64,000 nucleotides of DNA from Mariniflexile gromovii (GTDB taxonomy: Bacteria; Bacteroidota; Bacteroidia; Flavobacteriales; Flavobacteriaceae): assembly GCF_017814435.1 (NCBI RefSeq), contig NZ_JAGJCB010000018.1:16864-80863 (forward strand). The letters are read 5' to 3'. The notes under the pieces are model-generated. The model was not told the origin of the DNA, did no database searches, and saw only the letters and a list, made by a program, of their open reading frames with translations. Below are positions 48,369 through 59,700 of this stretch, one piece after another. Both the position numbers and the translations under genes were made by a program. Positions within the stretch are counted from its first letter, which is position 1. Each line of letters opens with the position of its first letter.

Positions 48369-49613
48369 ATGAATAAAAAGAAGTTAGCTTTAATTATTGG
48401 CGGATTCGTTGTTTTATTTCTTACTTATTCTTTTTTTAGTTCTTCTGGGGAAGAAGACGTGTTATTAACTACCAAAGTTGTAAAAGGCACCTACCTAAAC
48501 GAAGTTGTTATTTCTGGAGAAGCACAATCTACAAGTTCAAAAGAAATAAATGGCCCTAATAATGCCAGACGCTTCAATATTTATCAAATGAAAATCCAAG
48601 ATTTAGTTCCTGAAGGCACGGTTGTAAAAAAAGGGGATTATATAGGTAAAATTGATGCTTCTGAAGTTAACGGAAAAATCAATGAAGCCCATTTAAATTT
48701 AGAAAAAGCAGAGTCAAGATATACACAACAACAATTAGACACCATTCTAACTTTAAAACAGGAACGTAATGCTATTAAGGATCTTCAATTTAACATTGAA
48801 GAAAACCAATTGGAGTTAAAACGTTCCATTTATGAACCACCTGCAACTATTAGACAATTAGAAATTAAGATTGAAAAATTTGAGCGCGATCTGAAAGAGA
48901 AAAAAGAAGACTACTCTATTAAAAAAAGGCAAGCCAATGCTAAAATGATTGAGGTTGGTACCGAAGTATCTAAAATTAAAAAGCAAATAGAAGAATTAAC
49001 AGATTTACAAAAAGAATTTACAGTATACTCTGAAGATGACGGGATGGTAACCTATGTTAAAGATTGGAGTGGTAATAAAAAGAAAGTAGGAACCACCATA
49101 TCACCTTGGGAACCCGCCTTGGCAAGTTTACCGGATTTAACTAAAATGGAATCTAAAACCTATAGTAATGAGGTGGATATTAGAAAAATAAAAAAAGGAT
49201 TAAAAGTTAAAGTTGGTTTTGATGCGTTTCCTGAAATAGAAATAAATGGAGAGGTTACCGATGTAGCGAATGTAGGTGAAAATAAAAAAGGTTCAGATAT
49301 TAAACTTTTTCAAGTATTGATAAAACTTAATGAAACCAATAAAAATATCAGACCTGGCATGACAACCTCTAACAGAATTTTAACGCACAAGAAAGACAAT
49401 GTATTGATGGTACCGCTGGAAGCTATATTTTCAAAAGATTCCATTAGCTATACCTATGTAAAATCGGGTTATTCCATTGAAAAGAAACAGGTTGAATTAG
49501 GTTTAGCTAATAACGAAGTAGTAATTATTAAAAAAGGATTAAAGGAAAATGAGGTTGTTTATTTAAACGCACCTGCCGATATGGAAGAAAAAAGTATAAC
49601 GCTATTAAAATAA
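48369..49613 (+). CDS. HlyD/MacA-type periplasmic adaptor protein
   Basis: 414 residues. An N-terminal membrane helix (about 4-23) anchors a periplasmic adaptor with a first lipoyl half (DLVPEGTVVKKGDYIGKIDASEV), a coiled-coil hairpin (about 95-220) and beta-barrel and membrane-proximal domains (VGFDAFPEIEINGEVTDVANVGENKK, GMTTSNRILTHKKDNVLMVPLEAIF). It bridges the inner-membrane permease 3 bases downstream to the TolC-like protein. The set looks like MacA-MacB-TolC. Confidence 0.92.
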   Translation: MNKKKLALIIGGFVVLFLTYSFFSSSGEEDVLLTTKVVKGTYLNEVVISGEAQSTSSKEINGPNNARRFNIYQMKIQDLVPEGTVVKKGDYIGKIDASEVNGKINEAHLNLEKAESRYTQQQLDTILTLKQERNAIKDLQFNIEENQLELKRSIYEPPATIRQLEIKIEKFERDLKEKKEDYSIKKRQANAKMIEVGTEVSKIKKQIEELTDLQKEFTVYSEDDGMVTYVKDWSGNKKKVGTTISPWEPALASLPDLTKMESKTYSNEVDIRKIKKGLKVKVGFDAFPEIEINGEVTDVANVGENKKGSDIKLFQVLIKLNETNKNIRPGMTTSNRILTHKKDNVLMVPLEAIFSKDSISYTYVKSGYSIEKKQVELGLANNEVVIIKKGLKENEVVYLNAPADMEEKSITLLK

Positions 49614-49616
49614 AAC

Positions 49617-50972
49617 ATGATAGACAAAATACTTTTAGAAAAACTAAAATCCAATTTTACTGAAGCGTATTGGTTTATTAAAACCAACAAAGTAAGAACC
49701 TTTTTAACGGCTTTAGGGATTATTTTTGGTGTGGCATCGGTAATAACCATGCTTGCTATTGGAAATGGTGCCGAAAAGGAAATCTTATCCCAATTGGAGT
49801 TGGTTGGCGTTAACAACATTGTTGTAACCCCTCTACCCGATTTGGAAGATGATACCGAAAGTGAAGGTGAAGAGGAAACAACGGACAATGACTCAAAAAG
49901 ATTTTCTAAAGGTTTAGATATTTTAGATGCCTCAAGTATTTCCAAACATATTCCAAGTGTAAAAGTTGTAAGCTCCGAAATCATTCTCGACACCTATGTT
50001 ATAAATAACGGAAAGCAAAATTCCGTTAAACTTATTGGTGTTTCTTCAACATTCTTTGATGTTTCAAACATACATATTGAAAAAGGCAAAACGTTCTCAG
50101 ATTTTCAAATTAAAAATGCGTTGCCTGTTTGCATCATTGGTAAAAAAGTAGAGAAAAAATTATTTACGGGAGAAAGCGCCTTGGGCAAACAGATTAAGGT
50201 AAAAGATGTGTGGTTGCAAGTTGTTGGCGTTATTGAAGAAAAATTAATATCAGATAAAGCTCAGGAAGATTTAGGCATCAGGGATTTAAACCAAGATATC
50301 TACATTCCCATAAAAACATTTTTGGTACGCTATAGGGATAGAAAAATAATTACTGACGATTTAGAGGCAAACAACAATAACAATCAAAACGGACCAAAAA
50401 AGAGAATTGCTAGAGGTAACTATCATCAAATAGACAAATTAACCATTCAGGTTTTCAACTCCAACGAATTAAAAGCAACTGCCGAAGTTTTAAGTAAACT
50501 CCTTAAACGAAGACATAACGATGTGTTAGATTTTGAAATTGCCATCCCTATTCAACTTCTAAAACAACAACAAAAAACCAAGCAAATATTCAATATTGTA
50601 TTAAGCATTATTGCTGGTATTTCATTACTTATTGGTGGTATAGGTATTATGAATATCATGTTGGCATCGGTACTGGAAAGAACCAAGGAAATAGGTATTA
50701 TTCGTGCTATTGGCGCTACTGAAGAAGATGTAATATTACAATTTTTATCAGAATCGGTATTGATTAGTGTTGGTGGTGGCATTATTGGCATTATTGTAGG
50801 TATCATAGGAGCATATGTTATTGAAATCGTATCTGGTATTGAAACCGTACTATCGCTCAACTCCATATTAATTTCATTTTTTATTGCAGTCATTATCGGG
50901 CTTGTTTTTGGAATATTTCCTGCCAAAGCTGCTGCCAATAAAAAACCCATTCAAGCCCTTCGATCTGAATAA
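49617..50972 (+). CDS. MacB-like ABC transporter permease (no ATPase domain)
   Basis: 451 residues. The first membrane helix (about 24-45: KVRTFLTALGIIFGVASVITMLA) and the following periplasmic MacB domain (about 50-310) are typical; three more helices near 320-345, 368-398 and 410-435 include the FtsX signature (GGIGIMNIMLASVLERTKEIGIIRAIGA). Unlike E. coli MacB, it lacks the N-terminal ATP-binding domain, and no ATPase gene adjoins it. The ATPase must come from elsewhere in the genome or the complex works differently. It sits between the adaptor and TolC genes. Confidence 0.9.
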   Translation: MIDKILLEKLKSNFTEAYWFIKTNKVRTFLTALGIIFGVASVITMLAIGNGAEKEILSQLELVGVNNIVVTPLPDLEDDTESEGEEETTDNDSKRFSKGLDILDASSISKHIPSVKVVSSEIILDTYVINNGKQNSVKLIGVSSTFFDVSNIHIEKGKTFSDFQIKNALPVCIIGKKVEKKLFTGESALGKQIKVKDVWLQVVGVIEEKLISDKAQEDLGIRDLNQDIYIPIKTFLVRYRDRKIITDDLEANNNNNQNGPKKRIARGNYHQIDKLTIQVFNSNELKATAEVLSKLLKRRHNDVLDFEIAIPIQLLKQQQKTKQIFNIVLSIIAGISLLIGGIGIMNIMLASVLERTKEIGIIRAIGATEEDVILQFLSESVLISVGGGIIGIIVGIIGAYVIEIVSGIETVLSLNSILISFFIAVIIGLVFGIFPAKAAANKKPIQALRSE

Positions 50973-51010
50973 AAAAAACACTGGAAAACTATCAACACAA
51001 AGCTATAAAG

Positions 51011-52471
51011 ATGAAAAAAATAGTATTCGTATTAATCGTAATTTTACCTTGTATCCTATTTTCTCAATCAAAAAAAATAACCTTAGACGAAGCCATTGAT
51101 TTAGCAAAAAAACAATCTCCAGATTATAAAACAATCTTAAACAGAAATCAATCGAACTACTGGCGTTTTAGAAATTACAAAGCCAATTTTTTACCGCAAT
51201 TAAGATTCAATGCTACTTTACCTGAATATAATAAAGCAGTACGTAGAATAACAAACGATGAAGGGCAAGATATTTTTGTAAATCAAGATCAGTTGATCCT
51301 AGAAGGTGGTTTATCATTAGCCCAAAACATTCCATATACAGGTGGAACCCTCTCACTAAATTCCAATTTAGAACGCATTGAATTGTTCGGACTTGATGAT
51401 AACATTGGATATTCTGTAGTTCCTTTTTCCATAAGATACTATCAAAACTCCTTATTTTACAATCCTTTTAAATGGGATAAAAAAATTGAACCTTTAATTT
51501 ACGAGGAATCAAAAAGAGATTTCATTGAAAAAATGGAGGATATCTCTGTAACAACTTGTCAAAGATATTTCCAATTGCTTAAAGCACAAATGCAGTTGGA
51601 AATAGCTAAGGTAAATTTATCAAATCAAGATACTTTATACAGAATTTCTCAAGGGCGATTTAAAATTGGAAAAATTGCTGAAAATGAATTGTTACAAGTA
51701 GAATTAACTATGTTAAATTCTAAAAATACTGTAACAACCAACACGATAGAACTAAAAAGAACCTCTCAAAATTTGGCACGGTATTTAGAATTAGATACTG
51801 AAAATATTCAGCTTGATATACCAGAAAACTTACCGCTTTTTGAAGTGGATGTTGATAAAGCCTTGCAAGAAGCTGAATCAAACAGAAAACAAGTTATTGA
51901 ATTTAGACGAAAACGTTTAGAAGCTGAAAAGGAAGTTGCGTTTCAAAAAGGTAATAACAGGTTAAAATTAGGGGTGTCTGCCAATTTTGGAATCTCGCAA
52001 AATGGTGACGATTTTAATAATCTTTTTAACAATTATAACGAGCAACAAAATGTTTCTGTTTCTGTTAGTGTGCCCATTTTTGATTGGGGCGTTTCCAAAT
52101 CGAGACGTAAAATGGCTGAAGCAGATTTAGATTTAACCAACAATAACATAGACCAAGAAAAACAAGCCTTTGAACAAGAAATTTATTTGCATGTTCTTAA
52201 TTGGTCCAGTCAAAGAGACTTTTTGGAAACGGCAAAAAAAGCTAAAGATATAGCAGTAAAGCGTTATGATATTTCACAAAAAAGATATGTTTTAGACAAA
52301 ATAACCATTACCGATTTAAATATTGCTTTGCAAGAAAAAGATAAAGCCGTATTACAGTATTTAAATTCACTCGAAAAATTTTGGCAAGATTATTACATTT
52401 TAAGACAGTTAACGCTTTATGATTTTATAAATGATAAAAAATTGGAGGTTGACACCATTCTTTTTGATTAA
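51011..52471 (+). CDS. TolC-family outer-membrane efflux protein
   Basis: 486 residues with a signal peptide (about 1-20, PCILFSQS). The TolC pattern of long alpha-helices is clear: ITLDEAIDLAKKQSPDYKTILNR at the start, QGRFKIGKIAENELLQVELTMLNSKN in the middle and DISQKRYVLDKITITDLNIALQEKDKA near the end, each the helix pair of a tunnel repeat. It forms the outer-membrane exit duct for the HlyD-permease pump encoded just upstream (38 bases). Confidence 0.9.
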   Translation: MKKIVFVLIVILPCILFSQSKKITLDEAIDLAKKQSPDYKTILNRNQSNYWRFRNYKANFLPQLRFNATLPEYNKAVRRITNDEGQDIFVNQDQLILEGGLSLAQNIPYTGGTLSLNSNLERIELFGLDDNIGYSVVPFSIRYYQNSLFYNPFKWDKKIEPLIYEESKRDFIEKMEDISVTTCQRYFQLLKAQMQLEIAKVNLSNQDTLYRISQGRFKIGKIAENELLQVELTMLNSKNTVTTNTIELKRTSQNLARYLELDTENIQLDIPENLPLFEVDVDKALQEAESNRKQVIEFRRKRLEAEKEVAFQKGNNRLKLGVSANFGISQNGDDFNNLFNNYNEQQNVSVSVSVPIFDWGVSKSRRKMAEADLDLTNNNIDQEKQAFEQEIYLHVLNWSSQRDFLETAKKAKDIAVKRYDISQKRYVLDKITITDLNIALQEKDKAVLQYLNSLEKFWQDYYILRQLTLYDFINDKKLEVDTILFD

Positions 52472-52500
52472 AATCAATCAATAATTCATACTTTTGAAGT

Positions 52501-53319
52501 ATGAGTTTTATAAAAACCACCGAACAAGATTCCAACTACAATCATCTGGAAAAGATGAGCATTTCAGAATTATTAAGTAACATTAATAATGAAGATAAAA
52601 ATGTGCCACTTGCCGTTGAAAAAGCATTACCCCAAATTGAACCTTTAGTTAGTGTTATTGTTCAAAAATTAAAGGATGGTGGCCGCCTATTTTATATGGG
52701 TGCAGGCACCAGTGGACGTTTAGGCATTTTAGATGCTTCGGAATGCCCTCCTACTTTTGGAGTTTCACACGATTTGGTTATTGGTATTATTGCTGGTGGC
52801 GATACTGCCATTAGAAAAGCTGTTGAATTTGCTGAAGATTCTACAACACAAGGATGGGACGATTTAAAATCGTATCAAATTTCAAGTCAAGATGTTGTGG
52901 TGGGTATTGCAGCTTCTGGCACCACACCTTATGTTATTGCTGCTTTAGAAAAATGCAACGAAAATAACATTATTACAGGATGTATAACTTGCAATAAAAA
53001 CAGTCCGTTATCCCAAGTAGCAACATATCCCATTGAAGTTATTGTAGGTCCTGAATTTGTAACTGGAAGTTCTAGAATGAAAGCCGGAACCGCTCAAAAA
53101 TTGGTACTTAATATGATTACCACCACCACCATGATTCAACTTGGGCATATTAAAGGCAACAAAATGGTTGATATGCAGTTAAGCAACAACAAACTGGTAG
53201 ATAGAGGCACAAAAATGATTATGGCTGAACTTAACATTTCAGAAGAAGAAGCAAAAAAACTTTTAATAACACATAAAAACGTACGTTCAGCAATTAAAAA
53301 TTATAATAATGGAAACTAA
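52501..53319 (+). CDS. murQ: N-acetylmuramic acid 6-phosphate etherase
   Basis: 272 residues. It removes D-lactate from MurNAc-6-phosphate to give GlcNAc-6-phosphate during cell-wall recycling. The SIS-domain motifs are present: YMGAGTSGRLGILDASECPPTFG (about 65-87, with catalytic Glu81) and TGSSRMKAGTAQKLVLNM. The usual partner kinase or transporter genes are not adjacent. It overlaps DUF6095 by 11 bases. It follows the TolC gene by 29 bases and may be on the same transcript. Confidence 0.96.
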   Translation: MSFIKTTEQDSNYNHLEKMSISELLSNINNEDKNVPLAVEKALPQIEPLVSVIVQKLKDGGRLFYMGAGTSGRLGILDASECPPTFGVSHDLVIGIIAGGDTAIRKAVEFAEDSTTQGWDDLKSYQISSQDVVVGIAASGTTPYVIAALEKCNENNIITGCITCNKNSPLSQVATYPIEVIVGPEFVTGSSRMKAGTAQKLVLNMITTTTMIQLGHIKGNKMVDMQLSNNKLVDRGTKMIMAELNISEEEAKKLLITHKNVRSAIKNYNNGN

Positions 53320-53545
53320 AAGAACAGATAAAACACTACTTGTAAAAGGCATAAAAACATTAGTTTTCGCTTTATTAAGCTTATTTATTGGCCCTATTTT
53401 AATGACAATGGCACTTGGCGATAAGGAAAACTCGCTTTATATTCCTCTGTTAATTGTGGCTTGTTTGATATGTGCTGCAGCCGTTTTTTTAATTTTTAAA
53501 GGCATACGCACCATTATGGATAGTATGTTTAAGAAAAACAATTAG
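53309..53545 (+). CDS. DUF6095-like small membrane protein
   Basis: 78 residues with two membrane helices (about 15-36 and 47-66) and a short basic tail. It overlaps murQ by 11 bases, an arrangement I recall from other flavobacteria (DUF6095). Function unknown; the coupling suggests co-production with MurQ. Confidence 0.72.
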   Translation: METKRTDKTLLVKGIKTLVFALLSLFIGPILMTMALGDKENSLYIPLLIVACLICAAAVFLIFKGIRTIMDSMFKKNN

Positions 53546-54042
53546 TTTAAAGAAGTTTGCTTTGGAGTTGTTGGATTGTACCCAAATTCAGAGTCTTTTA
53601 ATGATATATTTAAACCTTCCATAATATAATTTATGATGGCATAATGATGAATGGTATGGCTATTTGCCTGTGCAAACAAAGCACCGTAACTATAAGTCAT
53701 TGTTACTTTTCCTAAGCCTAAATCATCAGTAACTAAAAGAGAATCCGTCATAGCTAATTCAAACGTATTTAATTTTTCTATAATAGAATTTAAATATGTT
53801 TTGGCACTATAACATGCCGTTTCTACTTCTTTATTTCTACTTCTTGCTGTTAAATCAATCTCATTGTTTATTTTTTTATTGAAAATACAATCATAAAAAT
53901 CTAATATATGTCTTAAATGATTTCCTATACTGGAGTAATAAGGAGCAACGGATGCATCGCTAAAAGTCGTATCATTTAAATAATTTAATAAAGTTTTAGA
54001 CTTTTCTAATGTTTTTAGTGTCGATTGTATAATAACATCCAT
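53542..54042 (-). CDS. DinB-family protein
   Basis: 166 residues, a four-helix bundle. The metal-binding histidines can be placed: SIGNHLRHILDFYDCIF near 37-53 and NSHTIHHYAIINYIMEG near 130-146. Members act in thiol or bacillithiol transfer, or have unknown roles. It converges with DUF6095, overlapping it by 4 bases. Confidence 0.82.
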   Translation of the reverse strand: MDVIIQSTLKTLEKSKTLLNYLNDTTFSDASVAPYYSSIGNHLRHILDFYDCIFNKKINNEIDLTARSRNKEVETACYSAKTYLNSIIEKLNTFELAMTDSLLVTDDLGLGKVTMTYSYGALFAQANSHTIHHYAIINYIMEGLNISLKDSEFGYNPTTPKQTSLN

Positions 54043-54123
54043 AGGTTTACTAAAGTAATTAAATAATTTAAACTGAAAGCATTAGTCCGTTAGCATTTGT
54101 AACCTTACAGAAACAAAAGCATT

Positions 54124-56574
54124 TTAACTTTTTAGATCAAGTTTATTAATTTCTTCCAAAACCAAACGCAATTCACCATAAGTGTACTTATCATCTAATT
54201 GATTTTTTAAATCTGATACATTTTCAAAGGTTTTCTTTGGAATGAGCTCTAGCAATTCTTTATAATGTTCAATAGACATTAAATCTGATACTTTTACTTC
54301 ACCCGAAGCAATAAAACTTGCCAAATGTCCGAATATGGTATTTTCATTAAGTTCACGTTCATCAGCAATTTCTGAAATGGTTTTTCCAGATTTGAACAAT
54401 TCCAAAGATGCTTTCTTGGTATCACCCTTCTTTTTTTTCGGTTTGGGTTTCTCAAAAATATCTGCATCTTCAGAGGTTTCGATATCATTTTCATCACAAT
54501 ATGTTTTAATAACCTCTAAAATAGCATCTCCATATTTATCCACTCTTGTTTTACCCATGCCATTCACTTTTAATAACTCTTTTTTACTAGTTGGCAAGGT
54601 TTCGCACATTTCATATAAAGCCTTTTGTGTGAATACTTGATAATGAATTAACTCATTTTCTTGGGCAATTTCGTTTCTTAAAATTCTTAGTAATTCAAAC
54701 AATTCTACATTTGCGGTACCATCAATGACTGTTTTTTTAGCTTTTTTAGGTTTTTCTTTGGCATTAAACACCGATTTCACTCTTAATTCTAAAAAGCTTT
54801 TTGTTGAAAAACCATCAATCAATCCATTAAAATACAATAGCTTAGCATCTAATAACGCTTCAATCGTTTCTAGATTTTTAGTGAGATCACTGCCTATAGC
54901 TTTATTATCTGTTGTAAAACCAAATGCTTTTAAAGGAGCTACTATATTTTTTTCTGTTTCTGTTTTAAAATATAAAATGGCTTTTTTAAAACGCTCTTTA
55001 ATCACATCACTTAATTCTGGCAAACCTTCCTTTGCTACAAGGACTTTTAATTGGTTATTGAAACTGCTACTTACTTTTAAAAAATTGGTAACTGCCGTTT
55101 TAATGGTCTGCATAGGAGCTTCAATAGTACCTTCTATACTATTTCTGTTTTTATAAAAAATATCTAAAATCCGGTTTATAGGATACATAAATTCATAAAA
55201 ATCAAACACTTCAAAAATCAAATCCAGTTGATACATTTTTTGAGATGATGCTAAAACAGATGCATCAGGTTCATTTTCTTCGGCATTTTTGTTAAATACC
55301 AATACATTATTATCACTAATAATTTGATTGGAATGAATTTTACTTTTTAGTACCAAACCTTCTAAAGATTTGCACCTACTTAAGGCAACATAGGTTTGTC
55401 CATGAGCAAAGGCACCTTGTGCATCAATAATAGCGCGCTCAAACGTTAAACCTTGACTTTTATGAATAGTGATAGACCAAGCCAACCGTAAAGGCATTTG
55501 TGTAAATGATCCAATTTTATCTTCAGTGATGGCTTTGGTTTCTTCATTAACCGTATAATTAATGTTTTCCCAAACTTCTGGCGTGGTATTTATATTGAAA
55601 TCATCATCAGGACAATGCACCACAACTTCATCTTTATCTAAATGAATAACCTTGCCTATTTTACCATTAAAATAACGTTTATCTGGGCTGCTATCATTCT
55701 TTACAAACATAACTTGAGCTCCAACTTTCAGTTTTAATGATTCACTATTAGGATAAGAAAACTCAGGAAATTTTCCTTCTACCGTAGCATTATATGTAAA
55801 TTCTTTTGTTTTAAGTTTATCCAATTCTGCCTTATTGGTGGCTTCAGCTTTATTATTATGCGTCGTTAATGAAATATAACCTGCATCCGGTTCGGGTATG
55901 AAATCTGGAATGTAGCGCTTGTTCAATTCTTCGGCTGCCGCTTCACTAAGTGCATTATTTCTAATTTCATTAAGAATTTCGATGAACTTGGGGTTTTCCT
56001 GCCTGTAAATATGTTTTAATTCAATAGTTATGGCATGACATTCTTGAAACGCATGACTGCTAAAAAAGAATCCATTACTGTAAACATGTTTTAACAAATC
56101 CCACTCGTTATCTCTAATAACAGGCGACAATTGTTGCAAATCGCCAATCATAAGTACTTGTACACCGCCAAAAACCTTGTTTCTATTTCTAAAGCGGCGC
56201 AATGTTCTATCAATACCATCAAGTAAATCGGCACGTACCATACTAATTTCATCAATAACCAATAAATCCATCGATTTAATAATATTGATTTTAGTTTTAC
56301 TAAATTTTCTATTAAAACCACTGGCATTGTTCAAATCGGTATCAGGCAAAATAGGTCCAAAAGGCATTTGAAAAAAAGAATGAATAGTAACGCCCTTGGC
56401 ATTTATGGCAGCTACTCCCGTTGGCGCTACAACTACCAACCGTTTTAAGCTATCCATTTTCAATCGATGTAAAAAAGTTGTTTTACCAGTCCCCGCTTTT
56501 CCCGTTAAAAAAATTGAGCGATTTGTATTATTTACAAATTCCCAAGCTAATTCCAGTTCTTTATTTGTAGCCAT
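54124..56574 (-). CDS. Pif1/RecD-like helicase with HRDC and C-terminal HTH domains
   Basis: 816 residues. The helicase core has Walker A GKAGTGKT at 25-32, Walker B LLVIDEIS at 104-111, motif III GDLQQLSPV, and the late motif HKSQGLTFERAIID near 370. After a linker, an HRDC-like domain (about 605-675: ELFELLRILRNEIAQ...LLKVNGMGKTRVDKYG) and a helix-turn-helix like the RecQ C-terminal one (about 705-745: LFKSGKTISEIADERELNENTIFGHL) complete the chain. It probably unwinds DNA at structured sites. The Pif1 core with RecQ-like tails is a combination I know from Bacteroidota. Confidence 0.9.
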   Translation of the reverse strand: MATNKELELAWEFVNNTNRSIFLTGKAGTGKTTFLHRLKMDSLKRLVVVAPTGVAAINAKGVTIHSFFQMPFGPILPDTDLNNASGFNRKFSKTKINIIKSMDLLVIDEISMVRADLLDGIDRTLRRFRNRNKVFGGVQVLMIGDLQQLSPVIRDNEWDLLKHVYSNGFFFSSHAFQECHAITIELKHIYRQENPKFIEILNEIRNNALSEAAAEELNKRYIPDFIPEPDAGYISLTTHNNKAEATNKAELDKLKTKEFTYNATVEGKFPEFSYPNSESLKLKVGAQVMFVKNDSSPDKRYFNGKIGKVIHLDKDEVVVHCPDDDFNINTTPEVWENINYTVNEETKAITEDKIGSFTQMPLRLAWSITIHKSQGLTFERAIIDAQGAFAHGQTYVALSRCKSLEGLVLKSKIHSNQIISDNNVLVFNKNAEENEPDASVLASSQKMYQLDLIFEVFDFYEFMYPINRILDIFYKNRNSIEGTIEAPMQTIKTAVTNFLKVSSSFNNQLKVLVAKEGLPELSDVIKERFKKAILYFKTETEKNIVAPLKAFGFTTDNKAIGSDLTKNLETIEALLDAKLLYFNGLIDGFSTKSFLELRVKSVFNAKEKPKKAKKTVIDGTANVELFELLRILRNEIAQENELIHYQVFTQKALYEMCETLPTSKKELLKVNGMGKTRVDKYGDAILEVIKTYCDENDIETSEDADIFEKPKPKKKKGDTKKASLELFKSGKTISEIADERELNENTIFGHLASFIASGEVKVSDLMSIEHYKELLELIPKKTFENVSDLKNQLDDKYTYGELRLVLEEINKLDLKS

Positions 56575-56760
56575 GCAATACCATTCTTAATAGAAAATGA
56601 AGATACTACTTTGAATGATTTTTACCGTGGGTTTTTATAAAAATAAAACCCTAGTTATTAATATACGTTCCATTTTAACCCTTATGAAATACAAAAAATC
56701 ATTACCTTAGTAACACCTTGTTTATTAAGCAATTCCAACTAAGCTAATAAAGATGTATTT

Positions 56761-59700
56761 ATGTCATTTGATAAAGACACTAATTTAGAGTTTACTTTTT
56801 TTACCTATTTTGTAATTTTTTTTGCAATTACTACGGCAGCTCAAAATGTATCTCATATTAATAGTACGACTACCAGTATCACTAAACAATTCTCTTTTAA
56901 AACATTATCTATCAATGATGGTTTGTCTCAAAACAGTGTTATTAGCATAGCTCAAGACAGTATTGGGTATTTATGGCTTGCAACCCAAGATGGTTTAAAC
57001 AAATATGATGGCCGATATTTTATTCATTATGATAAACAGTTTGAAGACATTACACGAAGCACCTTTAGCAAGCTTGGTAAAGTATATATTGATAAACAAA
57101 ACCGCCTTTGGATTATAACACACTCGGGAAAACTTGAACTCTATCAAAATAAAACCGACAACTTTAGACATATTAAATTGCCGTATGCAGCTAGTTCCAT
57201 TTTTCAAGACAAAAAATTAAACACTTATATAGGCTTATATGATAATGGTCTATTAAAAATTGATGCAAAAACTAAAGATACTATACAAGTTTTTAAACCA
57301 GAAGATAGATTTATAACAGTATACGATTATATTGAAATTGAAAATGATTTGATGATTGCGGCTACTAATAACGTTTTCAAAATCTATGGAGATAATTCAT
57401 ATGAAAAATTACAAACAAACAAATCATCAAACATTAATTTTAGTGCACTCGAAAAAAACACTAACGGCGCAGTGTGGTTAGGAACCTATGGCAATGGTCT
57501 ATTTTTAAAATCCCCAAGCAGTGAAGAATTCAAGAAATATAATAATACAAACCTGCCAGATAATTTAAATATTGAAGATTTGCTGGTAGACAAAAAAGAT
57601 AGACTTTGGATTGCCACTTATGGGAACGGTGTTTATTTAATAGACAACAAAACAAACAAAATAACCAATTTTAAAGCCAACAAAAACAACCCGTTTGCTA
57701 TTCATTACAATGATATGTTATCGTTATATGAAGATATAAGTGGGGTTATATGGTTCGGTTCTGATGGTACTGGAGCCAGTTATTACGACGAACATTTAGT
57801 GAAATTTAATATTTTAACTAATAACCAAGTTCCTAAAAGTGTGAATGTAGATATGGTAAGGAGTCTAACTACTGATGCTCATCAAAATCTTTGGATTGGC
57901 ACCTCTGGAAAGGGATTAACGTATTTTGATGTAAGTGCTGAAACCTACAAAACCTTTACTACCGATAATTCCAAAATATCTAGCAATAGAATTATTAGCC
58001 TTAACTACAGCAACAACGAATTATGGATTGGACATCAAGCAAATGGACTTAATATTATGGATGCTTCAGGGAATTTTAAGGCTTATCCAGAATTAGAAAA
58101 CTTTACAATCTGGCGGATTACTGATGAGTCCCCTACCCAAAAATGGTTATGTACCGAACTATATGGCATTTTATTATTCGACAAAAACAAAGGAATCATA
58201 AAAGAATACAATAAGAATAATTCGGGTCTAACTTCCAATAACATAAAAACCTTAATAAAATCGGATGATGGAACGGTTTGGATAGGAACAGATAATGATG
58301 GCGTTTTTAAATTGGATAGAAGCATAAATAAAATCACGAAACTTAATGGCTTAAACTACAAAATTAAATCGCTTTACGCTCACAATAATTTGTTATGGGT
58401 TGGCACATTTGGTGCTGGATTAAAAGAATATAATATTTCGAACAACACTGTTAAAACCTACACCCAAAAAAATGGACTTGCAAATGATGTGGTTTATGGA
58501 ATTTTACCCGATAATAAAGGCAGACTTTGGTTAAGCACCAATAATGGACTAAGTTGTTTTAATCCATCAGAAAACGCTATAAGTTTTGAAAATTTCAGTG
58601 TGTTTGATGGTTTACAAAGCAGTGAATTTAATACCGGTGCCTATTTTAAAGACCATAACGGTAATTTATATTTTGGAGGTTTAGAAGGCATTAATTGGTT
58701 TCATCCAGAAAACCTAACCTACAATACCATAAAACCAAGAACCATTATTTCTAAATTTGAAGTTTTCTCTAAAGAACGTCCATTAGTTGAAAATTTGGAA
58801 TTACAAGATGATGAAAACACCGTAACATTTACCTTTTCCAGCCTTCATTTTTCGCAACCTGCACGTAATTTATTTAAATATCAGCTCATAAACCATGATA
58901 CCAAATGGATTGAATCGGGAAACAATAACGTAGCCCATTACACAAACTTACCCCCAAACACCTATACCTTTAAAGTTATTTCATGCAGCTATGATCGTGT
59001 TTGGAATGAAACACCTGCTACCTTTACCTTCACAATAAAACAACCTTGGTACTTTAGTACCCTTGCTATTTGCATGTATATAGTCTTGTTCGCATTGCTT
59101 TCTTATGCTATATATTATTATTTAAAATGGCGTTGGCACATAAAAATGCAATTACAATTTGAGCATGAAGAAACCATGCGATTAAAGAAGCTTAATAAAT
59201 TTAAAACGCGATTGTATACAAATCTATCCCATGAATTTCGTACACCGCTTACTTTAATTTCAGGACCCATTGAAAAGCAGTTAAGTAACCCTAAACTTTC
59301 AAATAAAGATAAAAAAGAGCTAACACTTGTTCAACGCAATTCGCAACGCCTTTTAAATCTTGTTGATCAATTACTGGATTTATCAAAACTTGAAACAGGA
59401 AACTTAAATTTATCCGTTTCCAAAGGAAATTTAACTGCATTACTTAAACAGCTTATTGCATCTTTTCAATTTAAAGCAAAAGAAAAAAACATTGAATTCA
59501 CACATCATATTCAGCCCATTAGCGACGCTTGGTTTGACAAAGATGTTTTTGAGAAAATAATAATCAATTTATTATCTAATGCTGTAAAATACACACCAAA
59601 ACAGGGGAAAATTTATTTGGATTCCACTATACAAAATGGTCAAATTATCATTTCAATAATTAATAACGGAAATACCATATCGGAAAAAGATCTAGGTAAA

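Noticed and set aside
54725..55156. Long antisense frames inside the helicase, dnaA, icd and hybrid-sensor genes
   Set aside because: They lie opposite well-supported genes, lack start contexts and show composition expected from antisense of A/T-rich coding sequence.
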